From Streptococcaceae bacterium (GTDB lineage: Bacteria > Bacillota > Bacilli > Lactobacillales > Streptococcaceae): a DNA stretch of 64,000 nucleotides. A program made the translations under genes and the position numbers. Every line of letters begins with the position of its first letter. Positions within the stretch are counted from its first letter, which is position 1. Of the stretch, positions 16,864-24,962 are shown piece after piece. Location of the stretch: NCBI GenBank assembly GCA_902363395.1, contig CABIZZ010000001.1:992001-1056000 (forward strand), given 5' to 3'. The notes beneath the pieces were generated by a model, which was given only the letters and a program-made list of their open reading frames with translations, was not told where the DNA came from and did not search any database.

Positions 16864-17480
16864 AAAATAAAATGCTAATTATCAGCGCAGTTCTTGTAAC
16901 TTTACTTTTGGCTGGTGTGTTTTACGTATCGCATTATAACTTCTCAACAGGTTTAGAGCATAAAGAAGAAAAAATTATTAAACATGGGTTTCGTTTATTC
17001 GAAGAACAGATTGGGACTTATATCATAGAAAATTATTCTGGAATTGCTAAAATTGAATTCTCGCCTATTTTAATCCAAGGTGACAAGGATAATCCGCCAT
17101 TTACAGCACATGTCCTTCCAGTAATTTATGACAAGGAGGGGAATAGAGCTGTTTTAGGAGGACAGTTTGGGAAAAAAGGATATCCGGCTTATGGGTTAAG
17201 TAGTGATCTTAAGTTGGACTTCGACTATAATGATCATGAAATTATTGAATTAGGAAATTCAGCAAAGGGATTAGGGGTTGAAATAGATGTAAGTGACGCT
17301 GAATCCTTACCAAATGAAGCTAAGATTAAGACAGATATTAAACCGATTGATGAAAATATTGCAGCTCTGGTAGATGTTAAAAAATTAAAAAATGTCAAAA
17401 AGGACAGAGCAGGTAGCCCTAAAGCCAAGATAGACTATAACTTGGAAATCAAAAGAGGAGAATATTGGAAATATCAATAG
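16860..17480 (+). CDS. TipC-like immunity paralogue 2 (type B)
   Basis: A 206-residue protein: one N-terminal anchor (LIISAVLVTLLLAGVFYVS), then an outward soluble domain. Type B features are FSTGLEHKEEKIIKHGFRLFEEQ, KIEFSPILIQGDKDNPPFTA and EGNRAVLGG, with a C-terminal GSPKAKIDYNLEIKRGEYW. The start codon overlaps the original stop of paralogue 1 (ATGA) and uses the AAAGGAGGAG coded by that gene's last codons. The anchor and family resemblance suggest protection of the outer membrane face, as known for TipC; the cognate toxin is not proven. Confidence 0.6.
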   Translation: MKNKMLIISAVLVTLLLAGVFYVSHYNFSTGLEHKEEKIIKHGFRLFEEQIGTYIIENYSGIAKIEFSPILIQGDKDNPPFTAHVLPVIYDKEGNRAVLGGQFGKKGYPAYGLSSDLKLDFDYNDHEIIELGNSAKGLGVEIDVSDAESLPNEAKIKTDIKPIDENIAALVDVKKLKNVKKDRAGSPKAKIDYNLEIKRGEYWKYQ

Positions 17481-17539
17481 ACTTTGAAAAAGATAAATGA
17501 TGTTATCATTTTTCATGTCACTCCCCAGAGGAAAAAGTT

Positions 17540-18148
17540 ATGAAGAAAAAAATCTTACTAATTTTTAGCACAATTATTATTATATTTTCGATTGGCTTTG
17601 TTTACATGACTCAATTTTACAGCTCAACCGGTTTTGACCGGAAGGAAGAAAAAGTTGTCAAACATGGTTTCCGTTTGTTGGAAGAACAGCTGGGGCTCTA
17701 TATCAAAGAAAACTACTCAGGAATTTCTAAAATAGAATTCTCGCCTATTTTCATTCAAGGTGGTGAGGATAATCCGCCATTTTCAGCTGAAGTAGTACCA
17801 GTTATTTATGATGAGGAGGGGAATAGGGCTGTTTTTGGAACTTTAATTGGCAACCATCTTTATGCTTCCTATGGGATACCCTATAGCATTTATCTAGATT
17901 TGGATGAAGAGGATACGGAATATATATTATTAAGAGATTCAAATGAGGAACATATTGAAGTATCTAATTATAATAAATTGCCTAAGGAAGCTAAATTGAC
18001 TTCTAATCCTCCTATAGATGAAAATATAATAGGTTTACTTGATGATGGTCAATTGAAAAAAATCGGAAAAAATAGTGCTGGGAGTCCGAATGCTAAGATA
18101 CGCTACAATTTGGAAATCAGAAGAGGGAATCGTTTGGAATGGGATTAA
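17540..18148 (+). CDS. TipC-like immunity paralogue 3 (type B)
   Basis: A 202-residue type B copy: a hydrophobic anchor rich in Ile (ILLIFSTIIIIFSIGFVYM), FDRKEEKVVKHGFRLLEEQLGLYI, KIEFSPIFIQGGEDNPPFSA, and the end GSPNAKIRYNLEIRRGN. It is one of two successive B copies and thus breaks the A-B alternation. The 59-bp gap before it holds a short AT-rich hairpin (AAATGAT / ATCATTT) and GAGGAAAAAG as RBS. The middle of the protein (about 95-150) is the least like its neighbours. Confidence 0.6.
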   Translation: MKKKILLIFSTIIIIFSIGFVYMTQFYSSTGFDRKEEKVVKHGFRLLEEQLGLYIKENYSGISKIEFSPIFIQGGEDNPPFSAEVVPVIYDEEGNRAVFGTLIGNHLYASYGIPYSIYLDLDEEDTEYILLRDSNEEHIEVSNYNKLPKEAKLTSNPPIDENIIGLLDDGQLKKIGKNSAGSPNAKIRYNLEIRRGNRLEWD

Positions 18149-18208
18149 GTTACGAAAATAATGTGACAAAATCTTGCTCTGAATTAGATTTTCCATAGGA
18201 GGGAAACA

Positions 18209-18817
18209 ATGAAGAAAAGAATTTTAACGGGACTAGCTCTCATTCTTGTCTTGCTATCAGCTGGCTTCTTTGTCTATCAAAAACTAACAAAACCTGACCT
18301 TGGACCTAAAACAACCAAACTCTATCAGCATGGATTTCGTTTGCTAGAAGAACAAATCGGAACCTATATCAAAGAACACTATACTGGGATTGAGAAGATT
18401 GAATTTTCACCCATTTATGTAACTGGAGATGACGGTTCTTCTATGTTGAATGCGGAAGTTGTTCCAATAGTTTATGATTCTCACGGAAATAAAGCGATAT
18501 TTGGAGGATCATATAAAAATTTTCAACATCCTGCTTATGGAATTATAGGGTCATTGCGTTTAGATTTTGACTATGATTTGAAAGAATCTATTGAATTAAA
18601 TACAGACTCAGGAGAATTTGTAAGTGTTGTTTTTGGTAAACCACTCCCTCGTAAAGCTTTTCGTACATTCATAGATTCAATAGATGAAAATTTTCAAACT
18701 TTGATCGAAGAAGGAAAGCTAAAAGGTGTTGAGAAATCAGATCTAGGAAGTCCAAGTGCTGAAGTGATTTATAATATAGAACTGAAAAAAGGTGTGCTTC
18801 TGAGTGACACTGAATAA
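18209..18817 (+). CDS. TipC-like immunity paralogue 4 (type A)
   Basis: A 202-residue type A copy with anchor ILTGLALILVLLSAGFFVY, KLTKPDLGPKTTKLYQHGF, KIEFSPIYVTGDDGSSMLNA, GSPSAEVIYNIELKKGV. The spacer before it (TTACGAAAAT..GTGACA...CCATAGGAGGG) recurs almost unchanged before paralogue 8, so gene and leader were duplicated together. Its C-terminus (LLSDTE) differs from that of copies 1 and 8. The 30-bp block that codes the end of those copies follows the stop here, out of frame, where it only supplies the ribosome site of paralogue 5. Confidence 0.6.
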   Translation: MKKRILTGLALILVLLSAGFFVYQKLTKPDLGPKTTKLYQHGFRLLEEQIGTYIKEHYTGIEKIEFSPIYVTGDDGSSMLNAEVVPIVYDSHGNKAIFGGSYKNFQHPAYGIIGSLRLDFDYDLKESIELNTDSGEFVSVVFGKPLPRKAFRTFIDSIDENFQTLIEEGKLKGVEKSDLGSPSAEVIYNIELKKGVLLSDTE

Positions 18818-18844
18818 TACGGAACTCCAAAAAGGAGGAGTGGA

Positions 18845-19465
18845 ATGAAGAAGAAAATGTTAATTGTCAGCGCAGTTCTTGTAGCTTTACTTTTTGCTGG
18901 AGTATTATATGTATCTCAGTATGACTTCTCAACCGGTTTGAGAAGGAAAGAAGAAAAAATCATCAAACATGGTTTTCAATTATTGGAAGAACAGATGGCA
19001 ACTTATATCAAGGAGAATTATTCAGGGATTTCTCGAATAGAATTTTCACCGATTTTAATACAAGGTGGTGAAGATAATCCACCATTTACAGCTGATGTAC
19101 TTCCCATAATCTATGATGAACATGGGAATCGAGCGGTGATGGGGCAGCGAATTGGTAAAAAAGGTTATCCATCATATGGAACAACTGGAGATTTAATTCT
19201 TGACTTTGATCAACAGGGGAATGAAAGTATTTTTCTAGAAGTTTCACCAATTCTGGATAAAAAAATCGATGTTAGTAATGCGGATCAGTTACCAGAGGAG
19301 GCAAAATTAACACCTCCAATAAAAGGGACAGATGATAACATTGATGCATTGGTAAATGATGGTCAGTTGAGAGATGTTAAAAAAAGCGATTCTGGTAGTC
19401 CAAATGCTAAAATTAGCTACAACACGGAAATTAAGCGTGGGAGTTATTCAGAATGGAAACCATGA
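18845..19465 (+). CDS. TipC-like immunity paralogue 5 (type B)
   Basis: A 206-residue type B copy: anchor LIVSAVLVALLFAGVLYVS, FSTGLRRKEEKIIKHGF, RIEFSPILIQGGEDNPPFTA, and the end GSPNAKISYNTEIKRGSY. It is paired with type A paralogue 4, 27 bp upstream. The N-terminal 90 residues are nearly the same as in paralogues 2 and 7, while residues about 100-160 diverge strongly (GTTGDLILDFDQQGNESIFLEV). Confidence 0.6.
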   Translation: MKKKMLIVSAVLVALLFAGVLYVSQYDFSTGLRRKEEKIIKHGFQLLEEQMATYIKENYSGISRIEFSPILIQGGEDNPPFTADVLPIIYDEHGNRAVMGQRIGKKGYPSYGTTGDLILDFDQQGNESIFLEVSPILDKKIDVSNADQLPEEAKLTPPIKGTDDNIDALVNDGQLRDVKKSDSGSPNAKISYNTEIKRGSYSEWKP

Positions 19466-19502
19466 TTTGAAAGCTGATTTAAATAAGTAAAGGTAGAAGA
19501 AA

Positions 19503-20111
19503 ATGAAGAAAAGAATTTTAGCGGGATTAACCCTCATTCTTGTCTTGCTATTAGGTGGCTTCTTTGTCTATCATAAGCTCACAAAGCCGGATTTTGGCTC
19601 TAAAACAACTAAACTCTATCAGCATGGTTTTCGTTTGTTAGAAGAGCAAATAGGAACTTACATCAAAGAAAACTATAAAGGGATCGATAGAATTGAATTT
19701 TCACCCATTTATGTAACTGGAGATGACGGTTCTTCTATGTTGAATGCGGAGATTGTTCCAATTGTTTATGATAGACAAGGAAATAAAGGAATATTTGGAG
19801 GATTATATAAAAATTTTCAACATCCTGCTTATGGTACTATAGGTTATTTACGTCTGAGTTTTGATTATGCAGGGAAACCTCGTATCGAATTAAGCACAGA
19901 TTCAGGAGAATTTAAAGATGTGACCTACGGACAACCACTACCAGAAGAAATAAAAGGGAAGAAAATGAAGGATATTGACTTTAATTTTGAAACCTTAATA
20001 AAAGAAGGAAAGCTAAAAGGTGTTGAGAAATCAGATCTGGGAAGTCCAAGTGCTGAAGTGATTTATAATTTAGAACTGAAAAAAGGTGTGCTACCGAATG
20101 ACACTGAATAA
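19503..20111 (+). CDS. TipC-like immunity paralogue 6 (type A)
   Basis: A 202-residue type A copy, closest to paralogues 4 and 10: ILAGLTLILVLLLGGFFVYHK, GDDGSSMLNAEIVPIVYDRQGNK, KNFQHPAYG, KGVEKSDLGSPSAEVIYNLELKKG. RBS GGTAGAAG is weaker than elsewhere in the array. Like paralogue 4 it ends NDTE, with the displaced coding block (ACGGAACTTC..AAGGAGGAG) after the stop. Confidence 0.6.
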   Translation: MKKRILAGLTLILVLLLGGFFVYHKLTKPDFGSKTTKLYQHGFRLLEEQIGTYIKENYKGIDRIEFSPIYVTGDDGSSMLNAEIVPIVYDRQGNKGIFGGLYKNFQHPAYGTIGYLRLSFDYAGKPRIELSTDSGEFKDVTYGQPLPEEIKGKKMKDIDFNFETLIKEGKLKGVEKSDLGSPSAEVIYNLELKKGVLPNDTE

Positions 20112-20138
20112 TACGGAACTTCAAAAAGGAGGAGCGGA

Positions 20139-20765
20139 ATGAAGAAGAAAATGCAAATTGTCAGCGCAGTTCTTGTATCTTTACTTTTGGCTGGTGTGTT
20201 TTACGTATCGCAGTATAACTTCTCAACCGGTTTGAGGAGGAAAGAAGAAAAAATCATCAAACATGGTTTTCATTTGTTGGAAGAACAGATGGCAACTTAT
20301 ATCAAGGAGAATTATTCAGGGATTTCTAAAATAGAATTTTCACCGATTTTCATCCAAGGTGGTAAGGACAACCCTCCATTCACAGCAGACGTCCTGCCAG
20401 TAATATATGATGAAGAGGGAAATAGAGCTGTTTTAGGAGGAGAAATTGGGAAAAACGGATATCCTTCTTACGGCTTGCTTACAGATCTTAGGTTAGATTT
20501 CGATAATCATGATAATGAAATTATTGAATTAGTAGATTCTGCAAAAGGATTAGGTGTTGATGTTGATATAGATGTAAGCAATGCACAAACCTTACCAGAA
20601 GAGGCTAAAATAAAAACAGAACTAAGTGGTACAGATGAAAATATAAAAGCACTAGTAGACATTGGGAAAATAAATAATGTCAAAAAGGACAAATCAGGTA
20701 GCCCTAAAGCCAAGATAGTCTATAACTTGGAGATTAAACGAGGAGAGTATTGGAAATGGGAATAA
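20139..20765 (+). CDS. TipC-like immunity paralogue 7 (type B)
   Basis: A 208-residue type B copy: anchor QIVSAVLVSLLLAGVFYVS, FSTGLRRKEEKIIKHGFHLLEEQMATYI, KIEFSPIFIQGGKDNPPFTA, and GSPKAKIVYNLEIKRGEYWKWE. The C-terminal third (AKGLGV...IDVS, KNDKSGSPKAK-like) is shared with paralogue 2 rather than with paralogue 5, although the N-terminus is like 5. This is a sign of recombination between copies. Confidence 0.6.
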   Translation: MKKKMQIVSAVLVSLLLAGVFYVSQYNFSTGLRRKEEKIIKHGFHLLEEQMATYIKENYSGISKIEFSPIFIQGGKDNPPFTADVLPVIYDEEGNRAVLGGEIGKNGYPSYGLLTDLRLDFDNHDNEIIELVDSAKGLGVDVDIDVSNAQTLPEEAKIKTELSGTDENIKALVDIGKINNVKKDKSGSPKAKIVYNLEIKRGEYWKWE

Positions 20766-20826
20766 GTTACGAAAATAGTGTGACAACAAACTTATTCTGA
20801 ATTAGATTATCCATAGGAGGGTAACA

Positions 20827-21420
20827 ATGAAGAAAAGAATTTTGACGGGGCTAGCTCTCATTATTGTCTTAGTATCTGGTGGCATTTTTATCTATCATAA
20901 ACTAACGAAACCTGACCTTGGACCTAAAACAACCAAACTCTATCAGCATGGCTTTCGTTTGCTAGAAGAGCAAATAGGAACCTACATCAAATCCCACTAT
21001 ACTGGGATCGATAAGATTGAATTTTCCCCAATCTATGTTACCGAAGAAGGGTCAACATTCTCAAATGTCTATATCCGTCCAACTATTTATGATAAGCATG
21101 GAAATAAAGCTACTCTCGGTACTAAAGTTAAGAATTTAATTCCAAGTGATATTGGTATCATCTCATACATAATAGTTGATTTTGATGGAGATGAGAATGA
21201 AGTTATAGAATTAATTGACTCAAATGGGAAATTTATTGATGTTTCCAATGAACAACGCTTACCTAATGAAGTTAAACTGACTAGACAGGAGCTTATTGAT
21301 GAAAATATAGAATTATTAGTAGAAGATGGTCAGTTAAAGGGAGTCGAAAAGGACGAAAAAGGAAGTCCAAACGCTGAAATTGTTTATAATACGGAATTCC
21401 AAAAAGGAGGAGCGGAATGA
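20827..21420 (+). CDS. TipC-like immunity paralogue 8 (type A)
   Basis: A 197-residue type A copy: anchor ILTGLALIIVLVSGGIFIYHK, KIEFSPIYVTEEGSTFSNVYI, and the end GSPNAEIVYNTEFQKGGAE. It is the intact sister of broken paralogue 1 and shows what was lost there: its codon GAA (ATA-GAA-TTA) at the equivalent place is TAA in copy 1. It overlaps paralogue 9 by 4 bases (ATGA), with AAAGGAGGAG inside its own last codons. Confidence 0.6.
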   Translation: MKKRILTGLALIIVLVSGGIFIYHKLTKPDLGPKTTKLYQHGFRLLEEQIGTYIKSHYTGIDKIEFSPIYVTEEGSTFSNVYIRPTIYDKHGNKATLGTKVKNLIPSDIGIISYIIVDFDGDENEVIELIDSNGKFIDVSNEQRLPNEVKLTRQELIDENIELLVEDGQLKGVEKDEKGSPNAEIVYNTEFQKGGAE

Positions 21421-22049
21421 AGAAGAAGCTCTTTAAGCTTGCCTTAGTTCTTGCTATTTTGTTTGCTGCAAGTATGTTGTATCTTAACAAAAAAATGGAA
21501 GAGCAGAAAGATCCATATAACGTGAGTTCTGTTTTAGATGATAAAGGTGTAAAGCTTTACAAACGAGGTTTTAGATTATTAGAAGAACAGTTGGCGACTT
21601 ACATCAAAGAACACTATTCAGGAGTCAGTAAAATAGAGTTTTCGCCAATTTTTGTTCAAGGTGGGGATGGGCAGACCCTGTTTAGCGCTAATATTGTTTT
21701 TTCTATTTATGATAAGAATCAAAATAAGGCATATGTTGGTGGAGCAATAGGAGATATTACTTATCCAACTTATGACAATGTTTGGGATGTAAGAATGGAT
21801 TTTAATGGCTTGGATGAAGAAATCATTGAATTAAGAACTAGCGATAAAAAGTTAATTGATGTATCTGATTTTCAGCATTTACCACCAGAGGCTAAACTTA
21901 AAGTAAGTGATAAAGTAGATGAAAATCTTGAAGCATTGATTCAAGATAAACAAATTGAAGGAATAAAAAAGGATGCAAAAGGAAGCGCAAATTCAGATGT
22001 AGTCTATAACGATGAAATAAAAAAAGGGGATGAGAGAGAATGGCGCTAA
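21417..22049 (+). CDS. TipC-like immunity paralogue 9 (divergent B-like)
   Basis: A 210-residue copy, the most divergent of the array: anchor LALVLAILFAASMLYL, a unique YNVSSVLDDKGVKLYKRGF junction, KIEFSPIFVQGGDGQTLFSA, and an end DEREWR. It has type B features downstream of the anchor but the LYKRGF of type A copies. It occupies the B slot after type A paralogue 8. An uncoded 600-bp stretch with a decayed copy follows. Confidence 0.55.
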   Translation: MKKKLFKLALVLAILFAASMLYLNKKMEEQKDPYNVSSVLDDKGVKLYKRGFRLLEEQLATYIKEHYSGVSKIEFSPIFVQGGDGQTLFSANIVFSIYDKNQNKAYVGGAIGDITYPTYDNVWDVRMDFNGLDEEIIELRTSDKKLIDVSDFQHLPPEAKLKVSDKVDENLEALIQDKQIEGIKKDAKGSANSDVVYNDEIKKGDEREWR

Positions 22050-22085
22050 CCAATGAAAGTGTTTGAGTAAATAAAGGAATGTATA

Positions 22086-22375
22086 ATGGAAAGTGCAAAA
22101 AAATTTTCATTCAGGTTATGGTTTTGAAGATTCTCTCTTGTTGATTATGATGATCTAGGAGAATATATTGAATTAAGGTCTAACGCTGGTGAAATGTTCG
22201 AGGCGAAGTACGGGAATCCTCTTCCCCAAAAAAATGAGACATACAAAAACGGTAGCCATAGATTAAAACATGTAATATTTTATGTTGCAAAGGGACGTCA
22301 AAAGGGATTGAAAAAGCATCTAAAGATAGTCCGAATGCTGAAGTGATTTATAATTTGCAACTAAGGATGAGATGA
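22086..22375 (+). pseudogene. Decayed remnant of a type A TipC-like paralogue
   Basis: This lies in the 605-bp gap 22050-22654. From GGAAAGTGCAAAAAAATTTT onward the DNA aligns with the middle and end of paralogue 10: DYDDLGEY.ELRS.SGEM, PLPQK, KGIEKAS.DSPNAEVIYNLQL. The frame is broken by small indels and the N-terminal half is missing. The rest of the gap (22376-22590) shows nothing recognisable except the promoter at its end. Confidence 0.75.
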
Positions 22376-22590
22376 TTCCGTATGGCACCAAATAATATGG
22401 AATTTTTTCGAATGGTCAAGGATGATTATGAATAACTAGAACTTACTTCAAAAAGAATAATATACGAGCGAAATCAAAAGAACTGTGATTCTATTCTATT
22501 GATTAATTTTATTATGGTTTTATGAGTTTTACTATAATGTTAAAAATTTATAAATGACTTTAAAGGAATGTCAATAATATGCTGAAATTA

Positions 22591-22599
22591 TGTTATAAT
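22591..22599 (+). promoter_or_regulatory. Extended -10 promoter of the effector operon
   Basis: TGTTATAAT lies 55 bases before the ATG of paralogue 10. No strong -35 is seen. It gives the last immunity-like gene, the lipase-like gene and the two partner genes their own promoter, separate from the upstream array. Confidence 0.5.
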
Positions 22600-22654
22600 A
22601 ATTAATGTAAACGGTTTCTTTAAGAGGCCATTTTCGTTTTGATTGGAGGAACTT

Positions 22655-23260
22655 ATGAAGAGAAAGATAGTTATAGCATTTGCTGCAGTACTCATTCTTA
22701 TATTTGGAGGAGCATATATGTATAATAAGCTGACTAAACCAAATCTTGGTCCCAAAACAGCCAAACTCTATCAGCATGGGTTTCAACTTCTTGAAGATCA
22801 GATCGGAATCTATATTAAAGAACACTATACTGGGATCGATAGAATTGAGTTTTCGCCCATTTATGTAACTGGAGATGACGGTTCTTCTATGTTGAATGCG
22901 GAGATTGTTCCAATTGTTTATGATAGTCATGGAAATAAAGGAATATTCGGTGGTAAGTATCAAAATTTTTATCATTCAACTTATGGTCTTGTAGGTTCTC
23001 TTTTTGTTGATTATGATGATTTAGGAGAGTATTTTGAATTAAGGTCAGACTCTGGTGAAATGCTCGAGGTGAAGTTCGGGATTTCTCTTCCTCAAAAAGT
23101 GAGACGTACAAAAATGGAAGCTATAGATTTAAACATGAAAGACTTAATTTTGCAAGGGAAATTAAAAGGTGTTGAAAAATCAGATCTGGGTAGTCCGAGT
23201 GCGGAAATTATTCATAATTTGGAATTGAAAAAAGGAGTTCTTTCGGATGGCATTAAGTGA
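22655..23260 (+). CDS. TipC-like immunity paralogue 10 (type A), coupled to the effector gene
   Basis: A 201-residue type A copy, start ATG 22655 after TTGGAGGAAC (the in-frame TTG at 22643 is part of the ribosome site). Anchor IVIAFAAVLILIFGGAYMY, KIEF-type core RIEFSPIYVTGDDGSSMLNA, and the end GSPSAEIIHNLELKKGVL. Its last 14 bases overlap the start of the lipase-like effector gene, and its KKGV codons supply that gene's AAAGGAG. This coupling makes it the best candidate for the immunity protein against that effector; the other copies may act on related toxins of rivals. Confidence 0.6.
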   Translation: MKRKIVIAFAAVLILIFGGAYMYNKLTKPNLGPKTAKLYQHGFQLLEDQIGIYIKEHYTGIDRIEFSPIYVTGDDGSSMLNAEIVPIVYDSHGNKGIFGGKYQNFYHSTYGLVGSLFVDYDDLGEYFELRSDSGEMLEVKFGISLPQKVRRTKMEAIDLNMKDLILQGKLKGVEKSDLGSPSAEIIHNLELKKGVLSDGIK

Positions 23261-24644
23261 TAAAGAAGTTCAGGGCTTACAAGGTGTACTAAAAAGTTCA
23301 ATAAAAAAAGTAAATGGATCTGTTATAGAGGTTGAGGGAGAAAATAAGTTTTATAAAATTGTTCTTACTACTGATTCAACAACACAGGCGATAGCTGTTG
23401 TGCCTGTCGATAATGAAAAAGGGGAGAATCCAAATTATAAAGAAACAACTATTGTGGTTGCAGGGACTCAGGTTCCGGGTGATAATCTTGAAGAGTTTGG
23501 TAATCAACCATTTTTTTGGAAAAAGAATAGAGATATTGTTAACTCATCTGAAAGAGCATTCTTTGCTAGTGGCGCGTTTGGTTTATTTCCAGGAATGCTT
23601 ACTCCCCAAGCAGATGATATTGATATATTTTATCAAATTACTGAAGAAAAGATAAAACCTCATAATGGTACCATTTCTAATATGTCGGGGTTCAGTCAAG
23701 GAGGACCCGGTGTTGCCTACACAGCATCAAAATATGGACTAAAACAGAACCGTACAATTAAAGTAACAAATTTCATGGATTTTGCAGCTAAAAAAGCTGT
23801 TGACACTGGTGGTATTTCAAAAGAACAAGTAGACTATCTTAATAAAAACGCTACTATCTATAGAGATAGTCAAAGGCAGGTTGTTAATATTGACGGTAAT
23901 GGTGGTGCAGTTCCCTACGGAAAAACAATGATGTTTGAAATTGAAGATGGGGAAAATGGGCATTCGCCTAGAGCACCTAAATTAAAAGGGAATGCTTTAG
24001 ACGTTGACTGGTATTATAAACGTAACCGTTTTGCCTCTGGCATGACAGAAAAGCAGGTCCGAAAGATAGCAGAATATAAAGCAAAGAATTTTAAACCAAA
24101 ATTAGCTCTTTCCAATTATGGGTTAGAAGATAATTTTGATAGGCCGGAACATTATATTAAAGAGTATTTAGATAATTACGGTCCTTTCGCTCCTGAACCA
24201 ACTAAACAAGATTTGATTTCTTTAAATATCAAACAAATCAAAGAATTAAAGGCTTCCTTGAAGTCTAGTTCTGGTAGTAAAAAAATTAGTTTAAGAGAAG
24301 AATTGGTCCGAGTAAGTGCGGAAACCACGAAACTTCAAGCTGAGGTTTATGAGGAAGAAATTAAATCAAAAATAGAATCTGCAAAGGAAAATGTTTCTCA
24401 AAAAATTTCATCCCTTAAATCTGAAGCATATAGTATTGCTCGTCACTTACCATCTAGTGAAGTAGAGGTTTTATTATCTGAATTAAGTTTGGATACTGCA
24501 TGGAACAGTGGGAAAGAGACAAAAACTATCACTGCAGCAAGCGATTATAAGAATAGAATGTCTCAAATTTCAGATAATCTGAATAAAGTTGCTGATAGAA
24601 TTATTGAAAGTGATCAAATAGGGGCCAAGATTTTTAGCAATTAA
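23247..24644 (+). CDS. Putative reverse-architecture type VII effector: N-terminal lipase, C-terminal helical domain (TslA-like)
   Basis: A 465-residue protein with no signal peptide. Residues about 1-315 look like an alpha/beta-hydrolase lipase: TIVVAGTQVPGD, then the nucleophile elbow GFSQGG with Ser150. Asp207 or Asp216 and His239 (NGHSPRA) are candidates for the rest of the triad. Residues about 318-465 are almost wholly helical and charged (NIKQIKELKASLKS...SRKISLREEL...SQISDNLNKVADRII). A lipase first and an LXG-like helical domain last is the reverse of usual type VIIb toxins and matches S. aureus TslA, a phospholipase with immunity protein TilA and partners TlaA1/TlaA2. Two small helical proteins follow, as in that locus. 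No T7SS core genes lie in the window. Secretion and target are inferred. Confidence 0.6.
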   Translation: MALSDKEVQGLQGVLKSSIKKVNGSVIEVEGENKFYKIVLTTDSTTQAIAVVPVDNEKGENPNYKETTIVVAGTQVPGDNLEEFGNQPFFWKKNRDIVNSSERAFFASGAFGLFPGMLTPQADDIDIFYQITEEKIKPHNGTISNMSGFSQGGPGVAYTASKYGLKQNRTIKVTNFMDFAAKKAVDTGGISKEQVDYLNKNATIYRDSQRQVVNIDGNGGAVPYGKTMMFEIEDGENGHSPRAPKLKGNALDVDWYYKRNRFASGMTEKQVRKIAEYKAKNFKPKLALSNYGLEDNFDRPEHYIKEYLDNYGPFAPEPTKQDLISLNIKQIKELKASLKSSSGSKKISLREELVRVSAETTKLQAEVYEEEIKSKIESAKENVSQKISSLKSEAYSIARHLPSSEVEVLLSELSLDTAWNSGKETKTITAASDYKNRMSQISDNLNKVADRIIESDQIGAKIFSN

Positions 24645-24657
24645 AAGGAGTTAATGA

Positions 24658-24954
24658 ATGATTGAACCGAATACTGAAGATCGATTAGAAGCAGAGCGCA
24701 TAAAAACTGAATACATGAAAGTTCAAGAACGATTGGCAATCCAGGCCCTAGTTTCAGCAACAAAAGCTGCCCTAACGGCTGAAGGAGCTATTTTACAAAC
24801 ATGGCTGGCTAATCAGGCGTTTAAAATGCAAAATTTTGCTATTTCTCAAGTACCTGCTTCCCTAGAAGGAGGATTAACAGGGGGTGCTGCTGATGCCATC
24901 AACAAGATTTTAACTGAAGTGCCTAAACCTGATCTTACCAGTCCAATACTTTAG
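24658..24954 (+). CDS. Small helical protein, putative T7SS effector partner 1
   Basis: A 98-residue protein, 13 bp after the effector gene, RBS AAAGGAG. Residues 5-65 are predicted helical with Ala-rich heptads (RLAIQALVSATKAALTAEGAILQTWLANQAFKMQ), then a flexible Gly/Pro-rich end. No signal, Cys or catalytic motif. Size, position and helicity suit a Lap/TlaA-type partner that stacks on the helical domain of the effector to form the composite export signal. I recognise no sequence family. Confidence 0.5.
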   Translation: MIEPNTEDRLEAERIKTEYMKVQERLAIQALVSATKAALTAEGAILQTWLANQAFKMQNFAISQVPASLEGGLTGGAADAINKILTEVPKPDLTSPIL

Positions 24955-24962
24955 GAGAATTC

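Noticed and set aside
22571..22975. A 134-codon minus-strand ORF over the start of paralogue 10
   Set aside because: Opposite to a clearly coding family member, AT-rich and without a ribosome site.
23247..24644. Calling the effector a TelC-type LXG toxin because TipC-like genes are next to it
   Set aside because: There is no LXG domain at the N-terminus and no aspartate-rich TelC motif; the visible motif is a lipase elbow and the helical part is at the C-terminus.
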